Below, in pieces: positions 39,561 to 52,178 of a DNA stretch of 64,000 nucleotides; position 1 is the stretch's first letter, and each line of letters starts with the position of its first letter. The notes under the pieces are model-generated. The model saw only the letters and a program-made list of their open reading frames with translations. It was not told where the DNA came from and searched no databases. The DNA lies in the NCBI GenBank assembly GCA_008711295.1, contig VUYV01000015.1, positions 7,685,178 through 7,749,177 of the forward strand, given 5' to 3'. The position numbers were made by a program, and so were the translations under genes. This stretch comes from Anarhynchus alexandrinus. Its lineage: Eukaryota > Chordata > Aves > Charadriiformes > Charadriidae.

Positions 39561-40242
39561 TCATAGAATCACAGAACGGTTTGGGTTGGAAGGGACCTTA
39601 AAGACCATCCAGTTCCAACCCCCTGCCATGGGCAGGGACACCTCCCACCAGCCCAGGTTGCTCCAAGCCCCGTCCAACCTGGCCCTGAACACCTCCAGGG
39701 ATGGGGCAGCCACAGCTTCTCTGGGCAACCTGGGCCAGGGGCTCACCACCCTCACAGGAAAGAATTTCTTCTTAAAATCTAACCTGAATCTCCCCTCTTC
39801 CAGTTTAAAATCAATCCCCCTCATCCCATCGCTCCCCTCCCTGATCAAGAGTCCCTCCCCAGCTCTCCTGGAGCCCCTTTAGGGGCTGGAAGGGGCTCTA
39901 AGGTCTCCCCAGAACCTTCTCTTCTCCAGGCTGACACCCCCCCAACTCTCCCAGCCTGTCCTCCCAGCAGAGGGGCTCCAGCCCTCGGAGCATCTCCGGG
40001 GCCTCCTCTGGCCCTGCTCCAACAGGTCCATGTCCTTCTGCTGTTGGGACCCCCCGAGCTGGAGGCAGCACTGCAGGGGGGTCTCCCCAGAGCGGAGCAG
40101 AGGGGCAGAATCCCCCCCCTCGCCCTGCTGGCCACGCTGCTGGGGATGCAGCCCGGGATGCGGGTGGCTTTCTGGGCTGCAGTCGCACATTGCCGGCTCA
40201 CGGTGAGCTTCTCATCCACCAACACCCCCAAGTCCCCTTCTC
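39561..40242 (-). mobile_element. CR1 LINE, 5'-truncated (about 680 bp)
   Basis: The longest CR1 copy in the window. Read on the minus strand it runs from an ORF2 segment like [20 protein letters not shown], through regions matching the [10 protein letters not shown] and SLEKRR blocks in shifting frames, to the 3' terminus at 39561 ('tcatagaatcacagaacggt'). Frameshifts and deletions break ORF2. It is GC-rich and carries the 'ccagcccaggttgctccaag ... ggggcagccacagcttctct' variant. It sits upstream of the SMAD2 promoter, about 1.3 kb from the CCAAT cluster. Confidence 0.95.
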
Positions 40243-43200
40243 TTATACCTGAGGTCCCATCTCACCAGCATAACAGCTTGCTTTCCAGAGACACGCTCCT
40301 CTTCCAGACTGAAACGGTTTCTGCGCTCAGTGACGTCGGTGTTATGATTCAACATCTTGGGCACGTATCCCATCTCAACAGGCTTGGTATTCTCAGGAGC
40401 CAGGTGAGGAACCTCTCCCATCATTTAGCCCTTCTGACAGAATGATAGATGTGGACTCACAGAAATCTCCCTCTTGCCTTGCCTGTCCTTGGATTTTCCC
40501 AGCTTGAAGCAGACTTGAAGCTTATTCAGGTTTTTTTTGTTTGTTTGTTTGTTTTTTATTTCCCCAATTCCATCAGTTTGAGATTCAAGCCAGTCATGAA
40601 ATAAACACAAAAGTAAAATGGAGAAGATACCCACTGCCGACAATGCAGAGCTGCTAACAGATTACCATCGTGTTTCTGAAAGATAAGGAGGTGTTCCAGG
40701 CGTGTTGTACCTGGAAACAGATACAGGCTATTCAGCCAGCGCAGCACTTGCTTTATGGAGGTTTCACTGAATTCAGAGAGAATATTTTTTCTATGAACAG
40801 CAAGTTAATTAAGCTCAGTTTTTCTATGGATTCGTGTCAGACATTCCCTTCACCTCTCCGCTGCATTAAATCCACAGCCTCCTCTCCTCTTATATCCCCC
40901 CTCACCCCCCACCCCGGCTGACTTCTGATATATCCAAAGCTCCCTCCTATGTCCCCAACCTACTTTTATTAGCTTGCCGTCTGGGCACGGAGCAGCACAT
41001 GCTGTGGCTGGTTCAGGGCTATGTGCGTGCTGGCTGGCCAGCTGCCCACCGCTTCTCTGCTGCCAAGGAAGCCAAACAGTGCTGATAAGGGCTGAGCTTT
41101 CTCTGCCTTTCTCCCCGGCGGAGCACTAACAAGGTTTTTCTTTTCTAATACCGCCGCTGTTTGCCATGAAACTTGACAGACCTTGTATTTCCAAAAGCTC
41201 TGCGTGTCTCTTAGGTTGGGGTGAAACAGGTCAGAAGGTTCACAGGCTTATTTTGGGGCACTCTGATTAAAAAAAAAAATAAATCTAATATTTGCATAAA
41301 CCTCCTTTCTTTAGGAAAGGAAATGGCAAGCGGCAGGAGAAATAAAGCAAATGGAAGAAGGCGGCATAGGGGCCGCAAATCACAGAGCCCAGAAGTTACC
41401 TGAGAAGCATGGTTGCCGTGGAGAAGCCAGGCAAGATGCGCATCTGCAACTTAAACACTGCTCTAGAAAGGGCTCCTGGCCACACGCCTGCAACTGCAGG
41501 AATAGTACCTGGTCTGGTAAAAAAAAAAAGAAACAGCAAAACTCAATCCCTGATACAAAAGCTGGAGACTATTTACTAAACCATGTAGCTCAGCACATTT
41601 TGGACATTGGTGGTTAGGTACAGGTTGACAGTCCCATTTGGATTTGAACCTGCAGCGGAAGAGCATCAGCATCTCTCACAAGGTATGTTAACGTGCAGCA
41701 GAGGGATCAACGTCCTCACAAATGGCATTCTTATACAGAGAGACAGGAACAGCCCAGTGGTATTTCACAGTCACCTGTCGGCTAGAAAGAACAAGGGAAA
41801 TAATCTAAGATCTAAAGAAAACATGATGAAACGGTAGCTGGCTGCACTATGCTACAGAGAATATGTGTTGACTTCCCAAAGGCTGTGACCAAATCCCTTC
41901 AGAGGTAAAAGAAATACAACACCAATATCAGATAACTTCAAAGACACCCAGGATTTCTAAATGACCCGACACTATCAGATATCACTCCGTGAAGGTGGAG
42001 ATGAGTGTGAAGTGCGATGCCAGGAAGGCAGATAGTTTTTGTGTTGAGGTCATTATTACCAATATGTCAAAATGATCTGTTAAACTGGAAAAAAAAAAAA
42101 AAGAAAGGAAGGAAGAGCTTTGAAGAGAGTTGCAATACAAAAAGATCAGCCAGCATGTTCAAGACAGGAAATAATGTATGACAAAAATGACCGTAAATCC
42201 ATGGAGACCCACTGCTAAATGCTCCCAGATTTCTTAGCTCATTCTATTGAAGCACTGGCGTATACTTCAATAAGGGCTTTGTCTCTTACATCAGCGACTG
42301 CAGCGCTGCTTCCCTGCTTACTGTAAATGCCATTTGAGCATGTTATTTTCTCTCTAAACTTGCATGAAGGTAGCTTTCATCTTCCACAAATCTGCCAAAG
42401 ATTATGAAAGAGAGGATGGCGCACAGAGAAGCTGGGTCTGGATACTGTGAGAGGGACAGATTCCCTTTCATGCCGCATTATTTCATGGTCAAATGGCACA
42501 AAAGCAGCCCGTCCCTGGCATTGCAGGACTGCCTGCCACAGGGGCGAACACTGCAACACGTGCAAATACTTCCCCCGTGTAGGTAACAGCATGAAACAAC
42601 TCCTCTGGGATCGAGATTGTGTCTCCCTCAGCCTCGGAGGGTTAAATACGGGCTTAAACCGCTTCTCCTTATATCACGTGAAGTTTGTAAGCAGCTTCAC
42701 ACTGTATCACTTCTTGTGGCGGCACGGAGAGGGTTAAAGAGGACACCACACTATGCTTCTCCCATCAGATAATGAGGAACATGTCGGTTGATTTTCAAGA
42801 CAGCTAACTGCTGGCGTCCTATCCAAACAGGCATCACATTAAAGTGACTAGAGAAGAGCTTTAACATCGTAAGTGAAAAGGAAGCTATTGCATGAGGCAT
42901 AAAAGTCTCCAAAATGAATAGGAACTTCTACTCAGTCCTACCGGCATATAGTAGATTAAATATGTGCAAAGGGCCAAGTACTCCTCAAACTTTAGAAAAA
43001 GCTGTGACTTAAGGCTGGGAGTAACAGCAAAATACATAAAAGCGCACTTCATCTTTCTGCTCTTCTATTTATCTTTCCAGTAATGAAATTTCTCTCTGAA
43101 ATGTTGAAACTCAAATCTGTGCGCTACCTCTTCTGAAATGCAGAAGTGCGTCTCCAATATTACATAAATCACTGTCGTTTCAGACTGGGCTGTTCGGAGA

Positions 43201-43619
43201 TTTCAAAGCAAAGCAAAAAAAAAAAAAAAAAGGAAACAGTCCCAAAATGTAAAAAAAAATTGACAGCCCTTGATGTAAGCCTGCTGTGTCTGTCTTATAC
43301 CCCTGTCAAAGTGGACTTAAGAAATAACTAGTATTCAAAACAATGTGCTAAAAGCAAAGATGTGCCTTTCTGACCCATCATAGTACAAACTGGTTGGTGT
43401 TTACGTTATAAAGTACATTACATTTATCAGATGGAATGGAGTGAGACAGTAATCCGTAGAAGTGACATCTCCTGTAGGAAACTCATCGTACAATGAGAAG
43501 ATCGTTATATCTGCTCACGTTCCTCATTTACACTGTATAATTCTGATGAGTGAATCTTTTAACTACCTTAACTTATCTTAATTCCTAGTGCCTGTTTGCA
43601 CATAAACCCAGTTGCCCTG
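40243..43619. other. Intergenic DNA upstream of SMAD2
   Basis: No gene recognised. It holds several A- or T-runs (40531-40558, 41269-41279, 41520-41530, 42088-42102, 43216-43232). Open frames of 60-96 codons overlap each other on both strands and lack any known domain. Confidence 0.65.
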
Positions 43620-44115
43620 AGTAACCGAAAGCGGAGTGAGTTGAGAGAGACAACTTCGGCATAGTCAGACAAACCCTTGAATTTTGAATTCTTTTCCTGC
43701 GTTAACTTGCTTGACTTTGCGCTGAAACGGATCGGGAGCTTTCATACAATCGGGCAGGAAGATCTTGCTACAGGAAAATCCCGAAGACCCGGCTCCTTCT
43801 GGGGAGCTTGGTAGCTCAGATGCAATCACGGATGTTGTATATAAGCTCGGTGAACTCAATTTCGTACCAGTCTCCTGGCTTCAAAGCCTGGGTTTTCCGC
43901 CTAACTTTAGGTGTGGTCAGCCACCGCCAAGGAACGGTAACGTCTTACGCTGCTTGAACTCAAAACACTTCTTAATTACGCTTGACTGGCAGCGGAGGTT
44001 GCAGGTAAGCAGGACTGCGGAGCCTCCGAGATGGTTTTGTAGGACCTCCCTTGGGTTCGGCAGCACTTTGCTGCTCCCTTCCGAGGTAAGGAGGGACAGG
44101 GGCTGCCCACGCGAG
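43620..44115 (+). promoter_or_regulatory. CpG-retaining block with two strong splice-donor matches
   Basis: CpG is kept at many positions here, unlike the flanking intergenic DNA. The plus strand carries TTGCAG|GTAAGC (GT at 44005-44006) and TCCGAG|GTAAGG (GT at 44086-44087), both close to the donor consensus. An open frame of 143 codons (43765-44196) begins at TTG rather than ATG and resembles nothing I know. Possible readings are a distal promoter and first exon of a non-coding transcript running away from SMAD2, an alternative upstream enhancer, or chance. No transcript evidence can be seen. Confidence 0.35.
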
Positions 44116-44199
44116 CTCCCTGAGGAACCATCTGGACATACACCCTCCACCCACTGCCAGCTAGGGGATGTCCACTCAGTTGTCAATAGTCACTAAAAA

Positions 44200-45345
44200 T
44201 GGCTTTTCTTTCCTCTGTTTTCCTCATTTTTATAGATTAGAAACGCTTCATGTTGTCAGCATTTCTGTTTTTTCTCGGGTTATCCCTCTGTCCTTTCTTA
44301 TTATTCCAAATACCGCACCATTCATCTGCCTACATCCTTTATTTTGGATTAGTTGAAGTTGATTAGAAACACATTTATGCTAACCCCAAATAAGCCGTCA
44401 TTAAAGTGAAATAGCCTTGTTTACAAAGAGATTTACGCAAGTTTATCTTTATTGACTTAAATAAACAAGTGTAATTTGTGAGTAGGCCTGGGGGACAATA
44501 GCTTTGTTTCTGAATTAATGGCAGGCCCTGGTCCAGCAAGGATTTGTGTACACGTTTAAATCTATGCGGTGAATAAGCCAGCTGAAGGCAGTGGGATCAG
44601 TCACAGGACCACAATTCAGCATAAATGCAAACCTTGCTATGATTAATTTTTCTATCATCCTTATTTCCTTTTTCTGTTTGCTTTTTCCAGCAAGCTGAAA
44701 TTAATTCATTACAGTGAAATCTGCAGAATAATAAAAAAAAATAAAATAGTTGGTCCCTCCCTAGGAAGGATCAAAATAAACCAATTTATGCTGTGATCAG
44801 TTATTGCAATACAGTCTGTTTCTGTTTTACCCTGTGTAAGATGCACTATGCTAATTAAGCATATGTTTGTATAGATTAGTCTCAATGAGATTTACCCCAG
44901 TTTTCTACACCATCTGTGCAAGATTGGTAGCCGAGTTGGAAGTCATCTCTGTATATATTGTCTATATTAGTTGATGAAATGTTTAGAATCCTTTGAGGTA
45001 AAAGTTTTCTTTATGTTATTATTGGTCTTGCAAAGCTTTAGTTACAGATTTTGAACATTCTCTTTCTGCTTTCAAAAACTAGTGATTTATGACAATATCA
45101 TTTCAAAAGTTATTTAGTCTGATGAGCAGAATAGATCAAGCAAGAATTCAAAGAACCTGAAAAATCCTTTCTTGCTTAGTTTTATTTAGAGGTATAAAAC
45201 ATATATTACTGTTATGTGATTGAAGCCATCACCAAATAAAAATGTTGCCATAATAAAAAATTAGGCCTTAAAAATATACTGGGACTTTATCATTTCAAAA
45301 CTGTCATGTTGTTTATTTCAGCTCCTGGCATTTATCATGATGAAT
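44200..45345. promoter_or_regulatory. AT-rich candidate conserved non-coding element
   Basis: A long AT-rich segment with no repeat signature and several homeodomain-type TAAT/ATTA cores. It contains ATGCTAATTAAGCAT (44848-44862), in which ATGCTAAT matches the POU octamer pattern and the outer arms ATGCT/AGCAT are inverted. It looks like developmental enhancer DNA, but conservation cannot be judged from one sequence. Confidence 0.3.
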
Positions 45346-47190
45346 AACCGATGCAAAAAAAATCTCTACCCTTCGAACAGCGCTTGAAGCCAACTGATAG
45401 CTTTTTCTGTGTAATCCACGGGGAAGGCTGTGTTGGAGCCTCCGTCCCTGGCACTCCACATTACCAGGGAGGCAGGCTGATTTCTTCGACTGGGGTGACA
45501 GAAGAAGGAGCTCTTTGGACAGCCCTGGCGTGACAGGGTGACAGCCATCGTACTTACAGAGGATGTCAGGGAAGAACTCAAGGAGTCATCCCTGCCTCTG
45601 CCGTTTGGTGTAAGAGTCAGCTGGTTTCGTCCTCCCCCAGCTTGGGATCAAGCTGGTGGAAGAAGCTGGTGCTGGGCCCGTGTCGTCTCTCAGCACAGCA
45701 AAATCTGCTCTCTGCAAAAGTAAGTTTTGCCTTGTTGTACTTTGGAAGTGCCTTTCTGGCAATACAGACCAGCCTCTCACCAATATGTAGGAGGATATTC
45801 TCCTGATGCCATGTCCTGGCTGCAGGATTTAAGGCACTGAGAGGTTAAAAATCAACATTTAACCGGAGTCTTTGAAATTATAACTAAGCTGGACCATTAC
45901 AACCATCTACTCTTTGTTATTAATTTCAAAGGCCAAATAATTTCGCCCACAGAATCCTTTTTTGAGTCCATAAACTTTGCAGTTATTGCATATGAGCCAT
46001 GGAAAAGGCAGCTCAACTCTGATTACAGACCTGCGGTGGGAGGGATCCACCGACTGCCTGCTGAGTCGGCGTGGTGAAAATGAGAGCCTTTCTTTTTTAT
46101 CTGTAAGGGATCTGTTTTGCTTCAACTTCTTGCCATTACATCTCTTTATACCTTTTTGCTGGTTTTGTTTTGCTAGACTGATGTCTTTACATAGAAATCT
46201 TTATTGCATATAAGTATTTGGCAACTGGGAGTGAGTTGCACCTCAGTGTTTTTCTTAATTAAACAAACTAAACTCTGTCTCTTTGGTCTTTCGCTGCAAG
46301 GAGGGTTTCCAAACTTCATCGCTTATCCCAAATCCTCTTTACCTCTACAACTTCCGTTTGGAAGTATGGACACTGAAACCATGAACAGTCTTTTAATACA
46401 TTTACAGAGTTATAAGACTTCCCTGCCTTTATTCGGTCGCCTTCTCCTTATGGATTCAAAGGCTGCATTTCCTCTGCTATGTAAAACCGGGAATATACAC
46501 TCACAGTGTTTTCAACAGTGGCCTGTAAATCCTTTTTAAAGTCACTGCTTTCCAAAATGCAGTCCCCTCTCTTAAAGTTGAGATGTGCAGCCTTGATTCC
46601 TTGAGACAGCTGTCTTAAAACCACCAATCTGAGTGACTACATTTACTACACTGTGCAGATCACTCTATAAAAGTAATTTGTCAATATTTATGAAACATGG
46701 CAGTAGGAAAAGACTCCCAGCTCATAGCCACAGGCAAGGACAGCTTCGGATTTTTCAAACCTTCGCATTTACAGGTGAAGAAAGGTCAGACAATAATGAG
46801 ATCTTAAATGCTTTAGAGTAGTATTGCTAGTGAAAATGGAAATGGAGAGGTATGTCTCCTGATAGGTGCAACCAAACAAAATCTGAAACTGCAGTCTAGC
46901 CGAGTTAGCTTCTTCATGCCAGTTTGACGCAACTGCAGGCAAACATATTACAGATCATATAGTTTTAAGCACCAGAGATAAGGAAAGCAGAGCACGTGGG
47001 CTGCAAAAGTCGGATTCAGAACTTAATCAGCCTGTTGATATATGTCACAGCAAGGAACAGGGCAAGAAAAAGCTACAAAAAATGAAAGCCTTAGAAAACA
47101 CAGAAGATGCACACCACACACAAATAAATAGAAGCAGCAACTGAAATAGAAGCAGTGGTCTGCAGAGAGCAAGAAACAAATAAAAGAGGC
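45346..47190. other. Intergenic DNA, no gene seen
   Basis: Mixed composition with overlapping short open frames on both strands (for example 46204-46539). I see no known domain, transposon or RNA gene. Confidence 0.6.
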
Positions 47191-47712
47191 TCATAGAATG
47201 GTTTAGGTTGGAAGGGACCTTAAAGATCATCGAGTTCCAACCCCCCTGCCATGGGCAGGGACACCTCCCACCAGCCCAGGTTGCTCCAAGCCCCGTCCAA
47301 CCTGGCCCTGAACACCTCCAGGGATGGGGCAGCCACAGCTTCTCTGGGCAACCTGGGCCAGGGGCTCACCACCCTCAGAGTAAGGAATTATTAGGAATTT
47401 CTCCCTAATATCCAGTGTAAATCTCCCCTCTTTCAGTTTAAAACTGTTACCCCTCGTCCTATCACTCCCCTCCCTGATGAAGAGTCCCTCCCCATCTTTC
47501 CTGGAGCCCCTTTAGGGACTGGAAGGGGCTCTAAGGTCTCCCTGGAGCCTTCTCTTCTCCAGGCTGAACAACCCCAACTCTCTCAGCCTGTCCTCACAGC
47601 AGAGGGGCTCTGGCCCTTGGATCATCTTCGTGGCCTCCTCTGGACCCTCTCCAACAGGTCCGTGTCCTTCTGATGTTGGGGGCACCAGAGCTGCATGCAG
47701 TACTCCATGTCC
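47191..47712 (-). mobile_element. CR1 LINE, 5'-truncated (about 520 bp)
   Basis: Starts with tcatagaatggtttaggttg and continues through all the 3' blocks and the ORF2 tail to 'gagctgcatgcagtactcca' near 47710. It has the 'ccagcccaggttgctccaag' and 'gggccaggggctcaccaccc' variant shared with the copies at 23434, 39561 and 61045. ORF2 is broken by small changes. Confidence 0.95.
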
Positions 47713-50700
47713 AATAATAGTGTTGTATATGTTCATTCCAAGATAAATCACTTTCCAAGTCTATACAAACAGTAGTCTGCAGCAATTTGTAATCTACGGC
47801 AACTGAAGACAAACAGTAACATCCCTCAGAAGCAATGTCTTGTTCACTATCCACTGGGCTGAAGATTAAAGCAAAAAAAAAAAGTCATCTGCACCTCAAG
47901 CACTGGGAAGATGTGATATTAGAGGTGTTCCAAGGACGTTGTGTCTTCTTTTGCAGAATTAATGCAAGTATCTTGCACAAACTTAAAAGCTAAATCTGAT
48001 GGTAAGGATTTAAGGCAAGTTTTGGCAGTTATTTTTGGACTCAAGGACCCAGCTGCCCTCTGTGTGTAGTTTTCACCGCTGAGCGTAACCATAGACCTCT
48101 CCTTAGCTAACACAGGTGATAGATGTTTGTGGTTTTGAAGAACAGACACTGACAATTTTGGCCCTGTGAAGCCACGAGTGGTCCTGATGGCTGACTTTAT
48201 CATTATGCAAAGCCTTGAAGGACTTTAAATTGGGTGCAATTATTACTGTTAAATTTTATGTTGAAGCTCAGCTTGCCTCTGGCCCACCAGGGACAAAAAA
48301 AAGCCCTGTTGAAGTTAAAGGAAACAGAAGAATCATCTGGAAAGCCCTTTCCAGGATGTGTCTATAATTTAATCAGGGTTGAAAACCTCTTGATTGAACT
48401 CCCTAGCTCAAGGTTTGCGAGTGCTGTAACCAGAGCAACACGGAGTTCAGGGCTGGCTGCTTACCCAGGTCTTGGGTGGATTTTGCAATGTGCCAAACTT
48501 GGCGTTCCAGGTGACTACGCTGTCTGGGGAGGGAGAGAGTCAGGGAATGTCAGTCTGAACTCTGTCCACCTTTAAGAAACACGGTTCAGATGTGCCTCGA
48601 GCAGGCTTTGAGCCCAGGAGTCATTCTGCCCAAGAAAAGTGCCCAGCACAAACCCTAATGACTCTGCTGATGGGCATTGGCAGCTATGATGCTCCATGTC
48701 TGAATAGTCCTCTCCTGGAAATGCTTGGAGAAATGACAGCCAGTGTGCTTGGGCATCTTTCTGATTATCCATTCCTGGTTGCTATCTTCTCATCCTTCAG
48801 CTGATGTTCCTGTTATTTCTCCTCTAGTTGATCTGGAGGAAAAGCATATGTAGCATCTCACCTACCACGTGTCAGCGCCAGACAGCTGATTGTCAGCCTA
48901 CCCGTGAAACTGTCTAGACGCAGTGATGTGCTGTCAAACGCACAAAGTTAACAAAATGATAGGGGAGAATATTTTCCCCGTGAATCCTCTTTCAATCATC
49001 GTCTCAGAGGTTATTTGTGTCAGTGGCAGGTACAACATTTTCAGATGAAGACATGATTTGATTAATCAACTCTGCCTCTTTAAGATGTTCTAGGTTTTTT
49101 TTCCAAAGTCCATCCCCGATATCAGCTCAGGCTTACATAAATCCCCCAGGCACATGCAATGCTGCAGTTACAGGTAGTTTGCACTTATTTAACAGGTAAT
49201 GTCAGTAGATAATGGTCTCCTGCTGCTAGATAAAGCCAGAAGAAAAGCCATGACATTTTACACTTGGCATAAATTTAAAAATGAAGGCTAGTGGCTTGGA
49301 AAAAACATCTATTTTGAAACAGATCTTCAGTTTCTCTTCTTAGTTTGCTTCTCAGCAAAAAGGGTGAGGAGTGGTGAGGAGCGAGATAATCAAACCGGCA
49401 CCATTTACAATTCCAGACAGATAAGATTGCCACCATGAAGGGATCCTGCCATTCCCCTCTCCTGACATTTTGCCCTTTTTTGAGCATGATGACTTAACAG
49501 TGGCTGATATGAGTCAAATCTGTGACACAGCCCGATTACAGTCTCAGCTGGAAACATAAAAGGCATCACCTGAAAGATCTCTGTGCTCTGAGCCAGGAGC
49601 TGCAACGCACGGCTACTGTCTGGGGCAAGAACAAAGCCTAGAGAAGGGAAATCAAAAAAAGAGGACCAACCTCTCTGGCCATGCCATTGTACTTACAGTC
49701 CCAGAAAATGATATTTGGAACATGGTTTTGCTCTACAATGTCCACAAGAAAATACATTTGTGGGATTTACAGGCTAGAAAAAACACTACGGGTTGTAGTG
49801 TCTTCTGAGGGGTGCCTTGAGGCTACGTCCAACACCAGACCCTTATCCCTGCAGGCAGATGGTTGGATGAACTTCACCAAATGTTAGAAGTTAGGTGTCA
49901 AAGTCTAACTTAGCCACCCTAAACTTCCTACAGCCATCAGGAAAAGCAGCCTCTCTAGAGGGCGGTTCTATTTTAGAACTTGTTTTAGGGTGGGATGAAT
50001 AACTCCCTGGAGTTCCTATTATTCTGCACTGACTATAATGGAAGCATCTTAATTTTTAGACACCTCAGGATGCTTCAAGCCTGCAAGTCTGGGCCAAGGC
50101 ACACAGCAGAGCATGTGAGGTGTAAACCTGACCGTAGCAGTGTCGTTTTCTCTTTCATACAACATCGTGAGCACATCTGGTATACCAGTGTGGAGCAGCG
50201 CGTGGTGTATGTACCACACCAATTGGCCGCAGCCAGAGATGCCAACTGGTGTGGAATGAGCAACGCCCAGAGGACCAGACTTTCGGCTTTCAAAACAGGG
50301 CGGGCACATGAAAAATGTTGTTGCAAATGGTCCCTGGCCTGACCTAAATCCCAAACCGTGCCCAAGACTTGTCTGGAAGAGTGCAAGTGGCCCAGGGCCA
50401 AGCCTTTGCCAGGAACTGTGGCAGCTGAAGAGCACGGACAAGGGAGCTATGTGTTGGGCTTTCCCTGGGACTTCCCATCTATGTCTACATGGTCCTGGGA
50501 TCAGACTGAACTGCCCCTGGGCTTTGGCATCCCGTCCTTCTGCTGCCGAGCAGACCTGGCATCCTTCTTGGAGCAACCTGAAACTATCCTTCAGTAGGTT
50601 AATGTGCACCAGGCAATGGGCTGGGACACAGATTTTTATTTTTAATTTTTATTTTACAAATTGGGTAAAAAAAACCTTGCTGTTCCAAACATTCTCAGCA

Positions 50701-51960
50701 CAATCACAAGGTCAAGCCTCAGTTCTCCAAAGGCAGACACAGGTACACCGACATGATAGACTGAAGAATGAAAATACAAATCTGTTGACTACCAGGATGT
50801 CTATCTGGCACGTAAATCTGTGGTGTAACACTGCAGTGCCCAACTGAGCTGGGAAAACTGTATGGCATGCTCAGGACAGGGTTTGATCCAGGAGCTCTGG
50901 AATTCCCTTCCCTGCTGCTCTTGCACAACATCGCTACGTGCCAGTTGTTGCCTTTGCCTTCTGCTCTTCATCCTACAAGTTCCAGCTTTTTAAACGATTG
51001 TACATTTGTATTACGGCGTGTTCAGGAAGAGAAGACTAAGAAACACCAGCTAAATTTTTTTCACCCTATAATATTTTATTTGTTTATATTCACGCAGCTT
51101 AGTATCCAGATGTCAGGTATGCTCCTGTAGGACTGCATGGGGGTCCTGCAAGGGGATTTCAGATTTGCTTCTGCTTCTATCCAAGGTAACCCGTGTTTTG
51201 CTGCTGTTTGTGCCAGCGGACAGCAAGCCATATCTGTTAGCTTTGTCACTGACATCAGCATCATCCTGCACGAGATGGAGGAGCCGGTGTGCGGTTGCAG
51301 CTTGTGTATAACCCCCTTCACAAAGAGCCAGTAATTGTTAAATAAATTATATGCTTTAGTGTCCGCATGTTAATAACTCTAATCCTACCTCCAACTACCA
51401 GGTTTAGAAATGTGATTAGGGAGGATTATACCTCACCTAATGCCTAATCGCTTGTCTGTTCTTAGCTGGCCTTTTATTTCCACACACACAGCATAAGGGA
51501 TCTAACCAAACATCTTGCACGCACGGAAAATGCCAAGTGAGTTAAAAATCAGTTGAGTGAGAGCAGGTAACAGCTAGAAACCAGACGTGACTGAGCACTG
51601 AAACATTAACCAGTGTGGTTACGACTCTGGGCAGCACCCAACCACTCCCTTTGCACCCCGACCATTCAAACAGATGAAAAAACAAGAGAGCTGGAGTTAA
51701 ATCTCCACTGAACTGTTTTGGGTTTTTGGTTTTTTTTTCAGATGAAACATAGGGTGCTTTCCATAGAATTCTTTATTTTATTTTCCTTTATGTAGGAAAA
51801 CATGGATGCCTTTTCCAGCAACACTGATGGGCAGGTTAGTAAGTGCCACACTTCAAGAGCTGCCTAAACAGTGTCCCCCCACAGCTGGTCTCTGAGCACA
51901 AGACTTCGTTAACTCCTTGCTCCCTCTCTTGATGTGAGATTCAGTTGCTAGGATGTAGTT
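47713..51960. other. Intergenic DNA, no gene seen
   Basis: No exon is recognised. The stretch holds a 12-bp palindrome (49058-49069), listed separately. Around 50049-50847 both strands stay open for more than 175 codons, without any domain I can name. AT-rich, repeat-free DNA at about 51330-51480 could be a regulatory element. Confidence 0.6.
49058..49069. promoter_or_regulatory. Palindromic homeodomain-type site
   Basis: TTGATTAATCAA is a perfect 12-bp palindrome joining GATTA and TAATC head to head, the arrangement bound by dimers of paired-type and bicoid-type homeodomain proteins. It lies in an AT-rich, repeat-free stretch (about 48930-49260). Function is inferred. Confidence 0.35.
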
Positions 51961-52178
51961 CCATCTTAACATGAGGAGGAACTTCTTTCCTTTGAGGGTG
52001 GCAGAGCACTGGCACAGGCTGCCCAGAGAGGTGGGGGAGTCTCCCACTCTGGAGCCGTTCCAAACCCGCCTGGACACCGTCCTGTGCAACTGCTGGAGGT
52101 GCCCCTGCTCTGGCAGGGAGGTTGGACTGGATGGTCTCCAGAGGTCCCTTCCAACCCTGACCATTCTGTGATTCTGTA
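51961..52178 (+). mobile_element. CR1 LINE, short fragment of another subfamily
   Basis: Runs from 'ccatcttaacatgaggagga' through 'gctgcccagagaggtggggg' and 'ggttggactggatggtctcc' to the terminus 'ccattctgtgattctgta'. The terminal unit is ATTCTGTG rather than ATTCTATG, and the middle block differs from all other copies here, so this is a separate and older CR1 lineage. About 218 bp remain, plus orientation. Confidence 0.9.

Noticed and set aside
39845..40231. A 128-codon minus-strand protein
   Set aside because: It is CR1 ORF2 (GVLVDEKLT and following) with frameshifts, not a host gene.
41636..41700. tRNA-like B-box (GGTTCAAATCC on the minus strand at 41640-41650)
   Set aside because: No matching A-box and no cloverleaf could be drawn around it.
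43765..44196. 143-codon frame as a protein-coding gene
   Set aside because: It has no ATG at its start and no recognised domain; the splice-donor and CpG evidence is kept as a finding instead.
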